From assembly GCA_964559835.1 (NCBI GenBank), contig CAZLJE010000016.1, positions 1 to 64,000 of the forward strand: DNA of 64,000 bases. Reading direction: 5' to 3'. The notes under the pieces were generated by a model, which saw only the letters and a program-made list of their open reading frames with translations, did no database searches and was not told the origin of the DNA. The number at the start of each line of letters is the position of its first letter. Within the stretch, counting starts at the first letter, position 1. Shown in pieces: positions 40,309 to 50,294 of the stretch. Origin of the DNA: DAISJI01 sp964559835 (GTDB taxonomy: Bacteria > Acidobacteriota > Terriglobia > Terriglobales > Acidobacteriaceae). Position numbers and translations under genes: made by a program.

Positions 40309-43300
40309 CAGACTGGGATGACCTCGCATTCCTCCTCCGGCTGCAACGCAGAGAAGATCTTCGAGTCGATCTTTTCGGGCAGCGTGACCGTGCGATATCC
40401 GCTGAGGACCACGTGGCGCTTTCCGGTCGCGTCGACAACTTCGGCGTCGAATGTGCCGGCGTGCGGCGTGACGACCGCGTACAGCGGCATGTTGGCGGGA
40501 GGCGCACTGACGGCCACGCGATCGACATGCTGCGGCAAGCCCATACGGCCGTCGGTCGCGATCTCGCACAGGCCGGCGGTCTGGAAGCAGAACTCAATGA
40601 GCCGTGTCGCCATGAGCAACGGCTGGTCCGCGGGAATGTGGTTCGGCGGCAGGTCGATTGCGAATTCGCCGACAATGCGATTGCCATCGCGCCATGCGCG
40701 GTTCAGGACGCGATATGCCGGGCCGTGGAAGTACACCTTGTAGATCGTTTCGGCGGATACGACAGCTTCGGGCGCGGGCGCTGGTTTGGCGGAAATGCCG
40801 AGGGACACGGCGTCTTTCGTCAGCCTCACTGAACCTGTGAAGTGCGTGGTGACCTGCGGCTCAGCATGGTTCGCCAGCAGCCGTGTGCCGGACAACCTGG
40901 AAGTTGCGACGAGTGCCGCGCCATCGCGGTGGAATGCTGTTTCGGTCGTGACCGTGCGCGGCTCTTGCTTATAGAACTTAAACGGCGCGAGGAAGTCGAT
41001 GTTCTCGATTGCGGCAATGTTCCAGTCGGGCAGGATAGTGGCGGCCGCTTCCGCGAACGCTTCGATGCCCATTACGCCGGGCAATACGGGCGTGCCGTCG
41101 ATCTGATGGTCGTGCAGGAACGGCTGCACCGCAGGATCGAGCAGCGTCTGCACCGACAATCCGCCGTACAGAGGCATGCCGGTAATGCTGCCGGTCAGCG
41201 GGCCGGGGCTTTTGACCGACTTGCGTGCGGCTGTGACATCGATACCGCCATCCGCGTCGAACTCCTGCAGCAGAATGCCGAGCCTCTGGCCGACAACGAC
41301 TTCCCCGCGGCGCGCGCCTTCCGTAAGTTCGCGACGGATCCAGGGAATGCCGGCCTCGGGCGGAAGCATGTCGATGCCCGCGACTTCCATCATCTTGGGG
41401 ATGGAGCCGCGCGTGGCCATGCCAATGCCGCCCCATGCTGTCCAGTCGATGGCGATGCCGCGGGTAGATGGCCTGGTCGTTCGGAAGCTCGAAGCGAATT
41501 TGCAAAGCAGGTCGTTGGCAGAGCTGTAATCGGTCTGGCCGCCGTTGCCGAAACGTCCGGCGACGGAACTGAAGCCGACTGTGGCGCCGATAGGCATGTC
41601 GCCGATGGCACGCAGCAGATTGAACCAGCCGTCGGCCTTCACGCCGAACACGAGGTCGAACTCGCGGGGTTCCTTGTCGGGGAGGAAGTGACTGCGCTCG
41701 AGCCCAGCGGCGTGCAGGAGAACGTCGATGCGACCGCTTTCTTTGCGAACCTGTTCGATGACCTTCGCTACGCTTGCGGCATCGGTCAAGTTCACGCTGC
41801 AATAGATCGCCTTCCCACCGGCAGAGTGAACGGCGTCAATGGCGGTCTGTGCTGCGACCGCGCGCTCCAACGCCGCCAGCTCTTTTTCGACCAGCGCGGG
41901 AGTTGCGCGTTCGCCGCGCTGCTGGATGCGGGAAAAGAGGTCGCGCTTGAGGCCGTCCTTGTCGGTGACAAAGCGCTTCAGGTCGGGATTGGCGGGATCC
42001 GGTTCAGGTACGAGATCGAGCAGGTAGAACATCCCTCCCGACGCGGCAGCCAGGTCCGAGGTGATGGCGGACACGATACTTCCGGCGGCGCCGGTCACGA
42101 GGAACACCGTCTCGGCACCGAACGCGAGACCAGCGTGACCGTCTACGACCGGCTGCTCCTCGAGCGAAACTGTCCAGCGTTGTCCGTTCTGATAGCCGAT
42201 CTCCACCGCTCCGGGATCGCGGAGTGTCTCTTCGATCAGCGATGCGGCGATTTCCGCGGGCTTGCGATTCGCTTCGAAATCGACGGCCTTCACCGTGGCG
42301 TCGAGGCGCTCCCGCTTGTACGCCTTGGTGAAGCCGCTGACTGCACCGCCGAGCGGAGCAACGGCACCGGCTGCATCGTACCCATGCTGTCCACCGAAAC
42401 GCGTGGCCGATACGAGGAACGTTCCCGCGGGCGCGACTTGTTCGTAGAGCGCGCGCGTCGTCTGATAGAGGTTCTTTACGCGGACACGCAGGCCTTCACG
42501 CCAGGCCGCGAGATCCATGTCGGAAATGGGACCTTCGTTGTCGAGCGCCGGCAGCCAATAGACGCCGGTGATCGCGCCTTCTTTGATCCAGTCGTTCAGG
42601 CGTGCCGTTAACTCGTCGGTGGCGATGCCGGGCGGCAACGAGAGCACTTCCACTCCGAGAGCTTTCAATCTCTTGCCCAGCGCTTTTGCGACACCGCCGG
42701 CGTCGGCCATGACGATCACGCGATTGCCTTTGCCGAGGGTCACGCCGGTCGGCCTGCATATCGACAGATCGGGACGAAGGACAGCGATCGGAACTCGACG
42801 GGGTACTTTGTTTGCTGCGTCGAAGGTTGCGGGCTCAGGACGCTGCTCGACTGCGGCGTGCGGATGAACTGCAGGTACGGGTTCCGCCACGACCGGCGCT
42901 GTCTCCGTGCCAACCTGGCGTTCTTTCGCAAAACGTATGACGTGCGCCAGGGTTGGGAAGTCGCGCAGCTTGAGAGCCTGGTCGCGGGGAATGCTGTAAG
43001 CCGCGCGGACGGCCGCGAACATCTCTGCCTGCTTGACCGTGTCAATGCCGAGATCGGCTTCGAGATCGAGATCGAGGTCGAGCATTTCTTTGGGGTAGCC
43101 GGTCTGGGCAGCAACGATGTCGAGAACTTTTTCTGTAATCGCGTCGTCGGTGGTCTGTGTGGAGGCGACGGGAACAGCTTGTGACGCCAGGCAAGCATGG
43201 CTAGTACACTGCGCCTTCAGGTCGGGCCGCTTGTCGTAGACGAACTGGATCACGTGAGCCAGCGTGGGAAAATCGCGCAGCTTCAGTTTCTCGTCGCGCT

Positions 43301-46300
43301 GTATTTCGAACGACTCGCGGACGGCGGCGAATACTTCCGCCTGTTTTACCGTATCGACTCCAAGGTCGGCTTCCAGATCAAGGTCGAGGTCGAGCATCTC
43401 GGGCGGATAGCCGGTCTTGTCGGCGACGATCGCGAGGATCTTCTCGCGGACAATGTCGGTCGATGTCGCGGCGGGTGTGCTCGGGACCGACGCGGCAACA
43501 GGAGCTGTGACGGGCGCAGCTGTCGGTTCCGGCGGCGCTTGCGCTTTCAGTTCCGGCTTTTTGTCGTAGACGAAGCGAACCACGTGCGCCAGGGTGGGGA
43601 AATCGCGGAGCCGGAGTTTTTCGTCACGCGCAATCCCGTACGCCTCGCGCACCGCCGCGAACACTTCAGCCTGCTTAACGGTATCGACGCCGAGATCGGC
43701 TTCGAGGTCAAGGTCGAGGTCGAGCATGTCAGACGGATATCCCGTCTTGTCCGCGACCACGGCGAGAATGCGGTCTTTCACCGCATCGGATTTCGGACTG
43801 GCGACAGGTGCAAGTGCCGGTGCAGCGGCCGCAGGAGCGACGGTCGGCGTTGGAGCCGCCACGGCCACCTTGACTTCGACCTGTGGCACACGCGCAGGCA
43901 CGCCATTATCGCGAACACGCAACGTGCGCTGCACAACCTCAAGTTCCGCTGCAGCGTGTCCGGCAATCTTCGTCATCCAGGCATTCCATTGCGCCTGATC
44001 GGCAATGCGGTATGCGTAACCGAGCTGACTGGGAGAGCGGCGGACGCGGTCGCTGGTCGGCACCCAGCGCAGCAGGGTCATGCTGATCTGCGAACCGAAT
44101 CCCGCGGCAAGACGCAGCGCGTACTGGATGGAATACGCTCCGCCCTTCGACAGGTTCAAAGCTCCGAGCTCCGGATCGATCTCTTTGAAATTGGCGATCG
44201 GAGGCACAATACCGGTCTCGAGCATTTTCACAGCGACCACGTCTTCCAGGCCCGTTCCCATCGGGTGCCCGGTCATGCCCTTCGTATTGGAGATGACGAT
44301 GCGGTCGGCCATGTCGCCGAAAACCTTGCGCAACGCATGGATCTCGGCCGCGGCGCTACCACCGCGCGCCGGCGTGTAAGTTTCGTGCGAAACGAAGACC
44401 AACTCCGGCGCGATCTCCTTACGCCGGATGCCGCGCTGCTGTTCGGCCTGGCTTACGAGTCGTTCCATCATTTCGCAGATGTGCTGGACATCGAGGCGCG
44501 TGCCGTGGAAGGCGCTGTTCGCGGTCACGGTGCTCAAAACTTCACAGATCGGCTGGATGCCGCGCTCGCGCGCCGCCTCCGCACTTTCCACGACGAAACC
44601 GGCCGCGCCCATGCCAATCAGCATGCCGTGCCGACGGCGGTCGAAGGGGATGGCGGCGTCTTCGACCTTGTCGTCGGTGGCGGCGGCTCCCGATGCCAGG
44701 AACCCTGCGCCGATCCACTCCATCATCTGGTCAGACGTCACATCGTCGGCGGTAATGACCAGGACGCGGCGGCAGCGGCCGAGCCGGATCCAGTCTTCGG
44801 CCACTGCAATCGCCTGAGTTGTGCTTGCGCAGGCCGCGTTGACCTGGGTGTTGGGACCGCGTGCGCCGATGTATTCGGCGAATTGCGAGTGGCCCATAGA
44901 GAGGACCTTAAAGAGGAAGCGCCGGTCGAACTGGTAGGGATCGCGCGCTATCTCCGCTTTCAGCTCCGTTATCTTCTTATCTACTTCCTGGCGGGCCGCG
45001 ACATTGCCATCCAGGTGGACACGGACCTTCTCCAGATCGGCCAACTGCTCACGACGCGTATGGTCGGTGTGGTACTGCTTCAGGTCGTCCACGAGCGCGT
45101 TGTAGCCGGGAAACGCCGAGGCGAAAACGATCCCGGTGTCATCGCGCATCGATTCCGGCAGCTCCCAGCGGTCCGGCAATTGGGTGTGCCGGGTGGTGGT
45201 CTTGTAGCGCATGACGAGCGGGATGCCGGCGTCACGCATGGCGTCGATGCCGACCGCCATAGCAAGACGCGTGGCACGATCGAGGGCGGGAATGCGCTCG
45301 GCCGAGACGCCGAATTCTTTTTCCAGGTCGAACTCACGACCACGGCCTGCGAGCTTGATCACGTCGGCAAGGTCGTGGATGGATTCAAACGTCGGACCGG
45401 CGTTCTCGCTCTTCACCAGGCGCGTGACGTTCTTATCGAGCATGGCTTCGCGGAAGCGGACGGGAATGGGGTCGATGAACTGGTCGCCACGCAGGATACG
45501 CGCGACGTTCTCGTCGTCAAAGATCTGCGGCGTTCCGGGTAGACCCAGCGCAGCGCCCGTAATCCCAACCGGTTCGTCAGTCACTCGGACTTTCCCATCG
45601 TGAAGGACTTCCGATGCGCGATCGATGAACTCGGCGAACATCCGCCCCAGCTTTGCCTCACGGTCACTGCTGTTCGTGTTAGTACGTGATACTTCGTAGT
45701 CGGTCGATTTCACGGTCGCCACCGCCTCTCGCGCAACAGCCGGCTGGCCATATCCAACGCCCGCGGCGTAGAAGCCGCACAGCGCCTGGTTAAAGGCCGC
45801 CACGTCGCCCAATTTCGGATGGTTGGTAAACAGCGACGCCACGCCGGGCGTATCGTCGAACACATCGTCGACAAACCCTTGCAGCGCCTTCTTCGGTCCG
45901 GTCTCAACAAAAACGCGCGCGCCCGCCGCGTACAAGGTCTGGAGGCCTTTCACGAACTGCACCGGAGCCGCGACTTGCCTGGCGAGCAGGTCGACGATCT
46001 GCGGGACCGCATCCGGCCCGCCCGGATAAAACTCGCCGGTCACGTTGGCGATCACCGGAATGCGCGGGGGCTGCACGTTGTGCCGGTGCAACATCTGGCG
46101 TAGCGGCTCGCTCGCAGCCGCAACGATGGAAGTATGGAACGCATGGCTGACGTGCAGTTCGACGGCGGCAATGCCCTCTTTGTGGAAGAGGTCAAGCGCG
46201 CGCCCGACCGCATCGCTTGCGCCTCCGATCACCGCCTGGCGCGTGCTGTTCAGGTTGGCAATCACGACGTAGCCATCGACCGTCTTCAGCAGGCGCTCGA

Positions 46301-48605
46301 TATCCTCGATCGGCGCGTTGACGGCGGCCATACGCCCGTGGTCGCCGCCGGACACGCGGGTCATCTCGCGCCCGCGCGCGCTCACAGTTTCCAGCGCATT
46401 GTTGAACGGCAGAACGCCGGCAGTGACGAGCGCACCGTACTCGCCGAGGCTGTGACCCATCGTCAGATCGGGCTGGATGCCGTAGAGCGCGAGCATCCGG
46501 GTCAGCGCAACGTCAGTCGCCAGCACGGCGGGCTGGGTGATCGCGGTCTGACGCAAGTCCTCTTCAGCCTTGGCGATGGCCGCCTTGTCTGCGCTGTCGA
46601 CGAAGATGTATTCGCTCAGCGGCTTCGCCAGCAGTGGACGGAGTGCTTCGTCAGCCTCGTCGAACGTCTTCGCCACGACCGTCTCGGAGGCACGCAGAGC
46701 CTTCATCATATTTACGTATTGCGAGCCCTGCCCCGTGTAGAGGAATGCGACCTTCCCTGCCGGGCCGGTACCTCGGAACACACCGCGCGCACGCAGCGAC
46801 TTCCACATCCCTTCGTGGTTCTTCTCGAACGCGGCGAGGGCCTTGGCCGATTTCTGCGCGAGATCGGCTGCATCCGCGTAGTCGATCGCGATGCGCTCGT
46901 TCGCCTTCAGATCGGCTTCGCTCGGGACCGCGGGTTCCGGCGCGCGCCCTGCCTCTGTCTCGGCGGCAAAGGACCGCAACTTGTGCGCCAGCTCGCCCTG
47001 CGTTGCTGCGCCGAGCACGAGCGCTCCGCGCAGCGGCTTCTTGCCGCAGGGGGCCGCTTGCGCACCGCCCCAATCGCTGTGCTTCTCGACCGGTACATCG
47101 ACGACTACTGACTTCTTAGTGTCCGCCTTGATCCGGCCGGGAACGTAATCTTCCATGACAGCGTGAAAGTTCGTGCCGCCGAATCCGAATGCGCTGACGC
47201 CGGCGCGGCGGGGCTGGTCTTTCGGCACATCCCATGGCCGCAGCTCGCGGTTGACGAATAACGGCGAATGCGCGAAATCGATATCGGGATTCGTACGTTC
47301 GCAGTTGACGCTCGGCGGCAGTAGACGCTCATGCAGGGCGAACATCGTCTTCAGCAATCCCGCTGCACCAGCCGAACTCTTCAGATGGCCGATGTTCGAC
47401 TTCACCGATCCCAAAGCGACCGATCCGGCAGGCAGATGGAATTCCTTCAAGACGTCCATCATGCTCTCGGTCTCCACGACGTCGCCGACCCTGGTCGAGG
47501 TGCCGTGTCCTTCGATCAGCGTTGCCGTTGCGGGTGATTCGCCGGCGAGTTGCCACGCGCGCTCAATCGCGAGCTTTTGGCCGATCGGATTGGGAGCGGT
47601 GATGCCCTTGCCTTTGCCGTCGCTGGATCCGCCCATCGCACGCACCACGGCGTAAACGCGGTCGCCATCGCGCTCGGCGTCAGCGAGGCGCTTCATCACG
47701 AAGATGGCCGCGCCTTCGCCCATGACGAAGCCGTCAGCACCGTCGGAGTAGGGGCGAGATCCGGTCGCAGACAGAGCGCCAATCTTGCAAAATTTCACGA
47801 AGGTCGACGCGCCCATGTTGCGGTCGATTCCGCCGGTGACCGCAACGTCATATTCGTGGGCGGCCAAACCTTCAACCGCCGCACTGACCGCCGCCATCGC
47901 CGATGCGCACGCCGCATCACAGGTAAAGTTCGGGCCGCGGAAGTTATAAAGATTCGCCACGCGACCGGCGACGCAGTTGGAAAGTTCGCCGGGCATGGTG
48001 TCTTCGGTGATCTCCGGCCATTTACTGCCGATGCGCGTGTGGAGTTCCCGCGTAATCGCCGTTCGGGCATCTGCAGGCAGCGCGGCGAAAGTCGAGACCG
48101 ACGCCAGCTCCTGCTCCCACTCGGGAAAGTACGCGCGCATCACGGTGAAGAACTGTTTCTCACCGCCCATGGCATTGCCAAGAATGACCGCCGTCCGCTC
48201 CAGGTCCAGCGGCCGCTTCGGATAGCCGTAGTCCTCCAGGGCCTCGCGCGTGCAGGCGATCGCCCATTTTTGAGCATCGTCCATCGCCTCAGCTACGCGC
48301 GGCGGGACCGGCAGCTTCCACCGCATCGGATCCCAGGGGAATTCGCGCACCCATCCGCCAATCTTGGAATACGTTTTGTCGGGCGCGGCTGGGTCCTGGT
48401 CAAAAAAGAGCGCCGGATCCCAGCGCTTGCAGTCGACGTCGCTGATGCTGTAACGGGCATTCTTGATGTTGTCCCAAAACTTCTTCGCGTTCGGAGCGTC
48501 AGGCAGCACGGCCCCGACTCCGACTATCGCCATCGCTCGATGAGCGGTGTCTTCCATGATGGCGCCCCCGTGATCGTTATGGCCCGGCTGTTTCGGCCTG
48601 GGCAT
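40308..48605 (-). CDS. PUFA-synthase-like type I PKS: KS-AT-KS-ACP-ACP-ACP-KR-DH
   Basis: A 2765-residue iterative lipid synthase. KS1 ~17-490 has Cys233 (CDAACASAM) and His in EGHGTSTRVGD and SNIGHLKSSAG. AT ~600-925 has FLYTGQGSQY and GHSLGEYG (Ser719). KS2 ~1000-1545 has Cys1259 (NAACAST) with His in FVSHETYT and KGMTGHPMG. Three ACPs share DLDLDLEADLG(V/I)DTVKQ; the expected phosphopantetheine Ser is Thr1642, Thr1752 and Thr1856. KR is at ~2165-2420 (VTGAAGS, FSSVAGRFG, TDYSSAN). A hot-dog DH at ~2490-2740 has HQIDGTPVLPG and FHGPAYRVL. There is no ER or thioesterase, so a partly unsaturated acyl product released by another enzyme is expected. AGGAAG precedes the ATG at 48605. Confidence 0.93.
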   Translation of the reverse strand: MPRPKQPGHNDHGGAIMEDTAHRAMAIVGVGAVLPDAPNAKKFWDNIKNARYSISDVDCKRWDPALFFDQDPAAPDKTYSKIGGWVREFPWDPMRWKLPVPPRVAEAMDDAQKWAIACTREALEDYGYPKRPLDLERTAVILGNAMGGEKQFFTVMRAYFPEWEQELASVSTFAALPADARTAITRELHTRIGSKWPEITEDTMPGELSNCVAGRVANLYNFRGPNFTCDAACASAMAAVSAAVEGLAAHEYDVAVTGGIDRNMGASTFVKFCKIGALSATGSRPYSDGADGFVMGEGAAIFVMKRLADAERDGDRVYAVVRAMGGSSDGKGKGITAPNPIGQKLAIERAWQLAGESPATATLIEGHGTSTRVGDVVETESMMDVLKEFHLPAGSVALGSVKSNIGHLKSSAGAAGLLKTMFALHERLLPPSVNCERTNPDIDFAHSPLFVNRELRPWDVPKDQPRRAGVSAFGFGGTNFHAVMEDYVPGRIKADTKKSVVVDVPVEKHSDWGGAQAAPCGKKPLRGALVLGAATQGELAHKLRSFAAETEAGRAPEPAVPSEADLKANERIAIDYADAADLAQKSAKALAAFEKNHEGMWKSLRARGVFRGTGPAGKVAFLYTGQGSQYVNMMKALRASETVVAKTFDEADEALRPLLAKPLSEYIFVDSADKAAIAKAEEDLRQTAITQPAVLATDVALTRMLALYGIQPDLTMGHSLGEYGALVTAGVLPFNNALETVSARGREMTRVSGGDHGRMAAVNAPIEDIERLLKTVDGYVVIANLNSTRQAVIGGASDAVGRALDLFHKEGIAAVELHVSHAFHTSIVAAASEPLRQMLHRHNVQPPRIPVIANVTGEFYPGGPDAVPQIVDLLARQVAAPVQFVKGLQTLYAAGARVFVETGPKKALQGFVDDVFDDTPGVASLFTNHPKLGDVAAFNQALCGFYAAGVGYGQPAVAREAVATVKSTDYEVSRTNTNSSDREAKLGRMFAEFIDRASEVLHDGKVRVTDEPVGITGAALGLPGTPQIFDDENVARILRGDQFIDPIPVRFREAMLDKNVTRLVKSENAGPTFESIHDLADVIKLAGRGREFDLEKEFGVSAERIPALDRATRLAMAVGIDAMRDAGIPLVMRYKTTTRHTQLPDRWELPESMRDDTGIVFASAFPGYNALVDDLKQYHTDHTRREQLADLEKVRVHLDGNVAARQEVDKKITELKAEIARDPYQFDRRFLFKVLSMGHSQFAEYIGARGPNTQVNAACASTTQAIAVAEDWIRLGRCRRVLVITADDVTSDQMMEWIGAGFLASGAAATDDKVEDAAIPFDRRRHGMLIGMGAAGFVVESAEAARERGIQPICEVLSTVTANSAFHGTRLDVQHICEMMERLVSQAEQQRGIRRKEIAPELVFVSHETYTPARGGSAAAEIHALRKVFGDMADRIVISNTKGMTGHPMGTGLEDVVAVKMLETGIVPPIANFKEIDPELGALNLSKGGAYSIQYALRLAAGFGSQISMTLLRWVPTSDRVRRSPSQLGYAYRIADQAQWNAWMTKIAGHAAAELEVVQRTLRVRDNGVPARVPQVEVKVAVAAPTPTVAPAAAAPALAPVASPKSDAVKDRILAVVADKTGYPSDMLDLDLDLEADLGVDTVKQAEVFAAVREAYGIARDEKLRLRDFPTLAHVVRFVYDKKPELKAQAPPEPTAAPVTAPVAASVPSTPAATSTDIVREKILAIVADKTGYPPEMLDLDLDLEADLGVDTVKQAEVFAAVRESFEIQRDEKLKLRDFPTLAHVIQFVYDKRPDLKAQCTSHACLASQAVPVASTQTTDDAITEKVLDIVAAQTGYPKEMLDLDLDLEADLGIDTVKQAEMFAAVRAAYSIPRDQALKLRDFPTLAHVIRFAKERQVGTETAPVVAEPVPAVHPHAAVEQRPEPATFDAANKVPRRVPIAVLRPDLSICRPTGVTLGKGNRVIVMADAGGVAKALGKRLKALGVEVLSLPPGIATDELTARLNDWIKEGAITGVYWLPALDNEGPISDMDLAAWREGLRVRVKNLYQTTRALYEQVAPAGTFLVSATRFGGQHGYDAAGAVAPLGGAVSGFTKAYKRERLDATVKAVDFEANRKPAEIAASLIEETLRDPGAVEIGYQNGQRWTVSLEEQPVVDGHAGLAFGAETVFLVTGAAGSIVSAITSDLAAASGGMFYLLDLVPEPDPANPDLKRFVTDKDGLKRDLFSRIQQRGERATPALVEKELAALERAVAAQTAIDAVHSAGGKAIYCSVNLTDAASVAKVIEQVRKESGRIDVLLHAAGLERSHFLPDKEPREFDLVFGVKADGWFNLLRAIGDMPIGATVGFSSVAGRFGNGGQTDYSSANDLLCKFASSFRTTRPSTRGIAIDWTAWGGIGMATRGSIPKMMEVAGIDMLPPEAGIPWIRRELTEGARRGEVVVGQRLGILLQEFDADGGIDVTAARKSVKSPGPLTGSITGMPLYGGLSVQTLLDPAVQPFLHDHQIDGTPVLPGVMGIEAFAEAAATILPDWNIAAIENIDFLAPFKFYKQEPRTVTTETAFHRDGAALVATSRLSGTRLLANHAEPQVTTHFTGSVRLTKDAVSLGISAKPAPAPEAVVSAETIYKVYFHGPAYRVLNRAWRDGNRIVGEFAIDLPPNHIPADQPLLMATRLIEFCFQTAGLCEIATDGRMGLPQHVDRVAVSAPPANMPLYAVVTPHAGTFDAEVVDATGKRHVVLSGYRTVTLPEKIDSKIFSALQPEEECEVIPV

Positions 48606-48614
48606 GTGAACTTC

Positions 48615-50294
48615 CTATGCTCTGGTTGCGCGTCCGACGCGATCGAACAGCACGTCGGCGACGTAATCCATATCGGCGATCCAACCCGCCTGCGCGCGAT
48701 GAACGGCGTCCAGCTTCAGCGTCTCCGCATCGATCTCGCCGCCCGCGCCGACGACCAGGCGCAGACCTTCCTCGGCAACCTTCAATGCAGCCTCGCGCGC
48801 GAATGTCCGGCTGAGCGCGGCTTGCGCCGCGGCATCGAAACGGCGGTTTGCTTTGTCGTGCAGACTTCCGTCGGCGAATCGCGCCGCGCGCCGCGTCTGG
48901 CTGCCGGCACACTCTCCAAAGGCAATCAATTCACCGAGACGGAGAAGAACATGCTGGTGGCGCGTCAAGCGCGCTGTCCGTGCACGCTCCATCACCTCGG
49001 CCATCGCATGCATTGCGAGAGCGGAGATGTCAGCGCCGACCGCCGGGTGCTTCAGGTGCAGCGCTTCCAGCTTCCTCGCTTCGTCGTGGTAATACTGGCC
49101 GCGCGTTTTCAAATGGAGCTGCCAGCGGTCGCGCGAGATCGTCATCTCCATGATCTCGGAAGTGCCTTCGTAGATGGTGGTAATGCGCACGTCGCGCTTA
49201 ATCTTCTCGACGTGGTATTCGTGGGTGAAACCGTATCCACCCAGCGCCTGGATGGCCGCGTCCGCCGCCCAGTTCCCTGCTTCGGACGCCAGGTACTTCG
49301 CGATCGCGCCTTCGGTGTTCAGGTTGCCTTCAGTGCCGGCGTCGATCCTCTCGGCCGTCTCCTCGATGGACGCTCGGGAAGCTTCCAGCCGGGCGACATG
49401 AGGAACGATGAGCTTGTGCGTGTAGCCTTGTTTTTGCGAGAGCGGCGCGCCCGCCTGGATGCGCTCGGTAGCGTACGGGATCGCCCGATCGAGCGCCGCC
49501 CATCCGCAACCTAGCCCGAATGCCGCGACCATCAAGCGTGTGTAGCCGAATACTGCCTGCGCCTGGATAAGACCTTGTCCTTCGACGCCACCGATCAATC
49601 GGTCGGCATCGACGTAAACGTCGGAGAACGACAGCGCCGCCGTATTGCTGAGGCGAATGCCATGCTTCTCTTCCGGCTTGTCGTGCGTCAACCCGTCCAC
49701 GCCCTGCTCGACGACGAACCAGCTCGGACCACCGGGCGCGTTCGCCAGGACGCTATACGCATCGGCGATGCCGCCATTGCTGATCCATTGCTTGCTGCCG
49801 TTGATCCTGTATCCGACGATCTTGCCGTCGGCTTCCACGCGAGTCGCCGTGCTGCGCAGCGCGCCCAGGTCACTCCCGGCTTCCGGCTCCGTGGCCGCAT
49901 AGGCGAACAGCAGACCGTCAGAGGCGATTCCGCCCAGCCAGCGCTTCTTCTGTTCCGGAGTGCCTCCGACGCGGATCGGATCGCTGCCGAGGAAGGTAGC
50001 CAGCACCGCCGTCGCGACGCCGAGGTCGATGCGAGCCATCGCCTCACACACGCGATAGACGTCGTAAGCACCGCCGCCCATCCCGCCGAATTCCTCGGGG
50101 ACGAAGAGCAACTGGATGCCCAGCTCGGGGCCGCACATGCCGCGCACAACATCGAGCGGGCATTCGTCCCTGGCGTCGAGTTCGAGCAGCTTCTCGTCGC
50201 GGAGATGGTCGCGCACAAAATCGCGCAATGCGCTTAAGGTGAGCTCTAAAGTTTCGTTGTCGACAGCGCTGAGGTGTGCGACTTCGGTAGACAT
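48615..50294 (-). CDS. Acyl-CoA dehydrogenase, PKS operon
   Basis: A 559-residue flavoprotein, long for the family, with a C-terminal extension of ~150 residues as in VLCAD-like forms. Motifs: FVPEEFGGMGGGAYDVYRVC, FAYAATEPEAGSDLGALRST, GSKQWISNGGIADAY, KYLASEAGNWAADAAIQALG, and catalytic Glu in ITTIYEGTSEIMEMTISRD. It oxidises an acyl-CoA. The gene ends 9 bp before the PKS start and the PKS ribosome-binding site lies at its end, so they form one operon. It may provide unsaturated starter units or modify the PKS product (inferred). GGAGG lies 7 nt before the ATG. Confidence 0.92.
   Translation of the reverse strand: MSTEVAHLSAVDNETLELTLSALRDFVRDHLRDEKLLELDARDECPLDVVRGMCGPELGIQLLFVPEEFGGMGGGAYDVYRVCEAMARIDLGVATAVLATFLGSDPIRVGGTPEQKKRWLGGIASDGLLFAYAATEPEAGSDLGALRSTATRVEADGKIVGYRINGSKQWISNGGIADAYSVLANAPGGPSWFVVEQGVDGLTHDKPEEKHGIRLSNTAALSFSDVYVDADRLIGGVEGQGLIQAQAVFGYTRLMVAAFGLGCGWAALDRAIPYATERIQAGAPLSQKQGYTHKLIVPHVARLEASRASIEETAERIDAGTEGNLNTEGAIAKYLASEAGNWAADAAIQALGGYGFTHEYHVEKIKRDVRITTIYEGTSEIMEMTISRDRWQLHLKTRGQYYHDEARKLEALHLKHPAVGADISALAMHAMAEVMERARTARLTRHQHVLLRLGELIAFGECAGSQTRRAARFADGSLHDKANRRFDAAAQAALSRTFAREAALKVAEEGLRLVVGAGGEIDAETLKLDAVHRAQAGWIADMDYVADVLFDRVGRATRA

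Noticed and set aside
41000..48000. Several long open frames on the plus strand across the PKS (one of 781 codons)
   Set aside because: High GC with strong third-position bias opens the antisense frame; products are low-complexity with no domains, and the minus strand holds an intact 2765-residue PKS.
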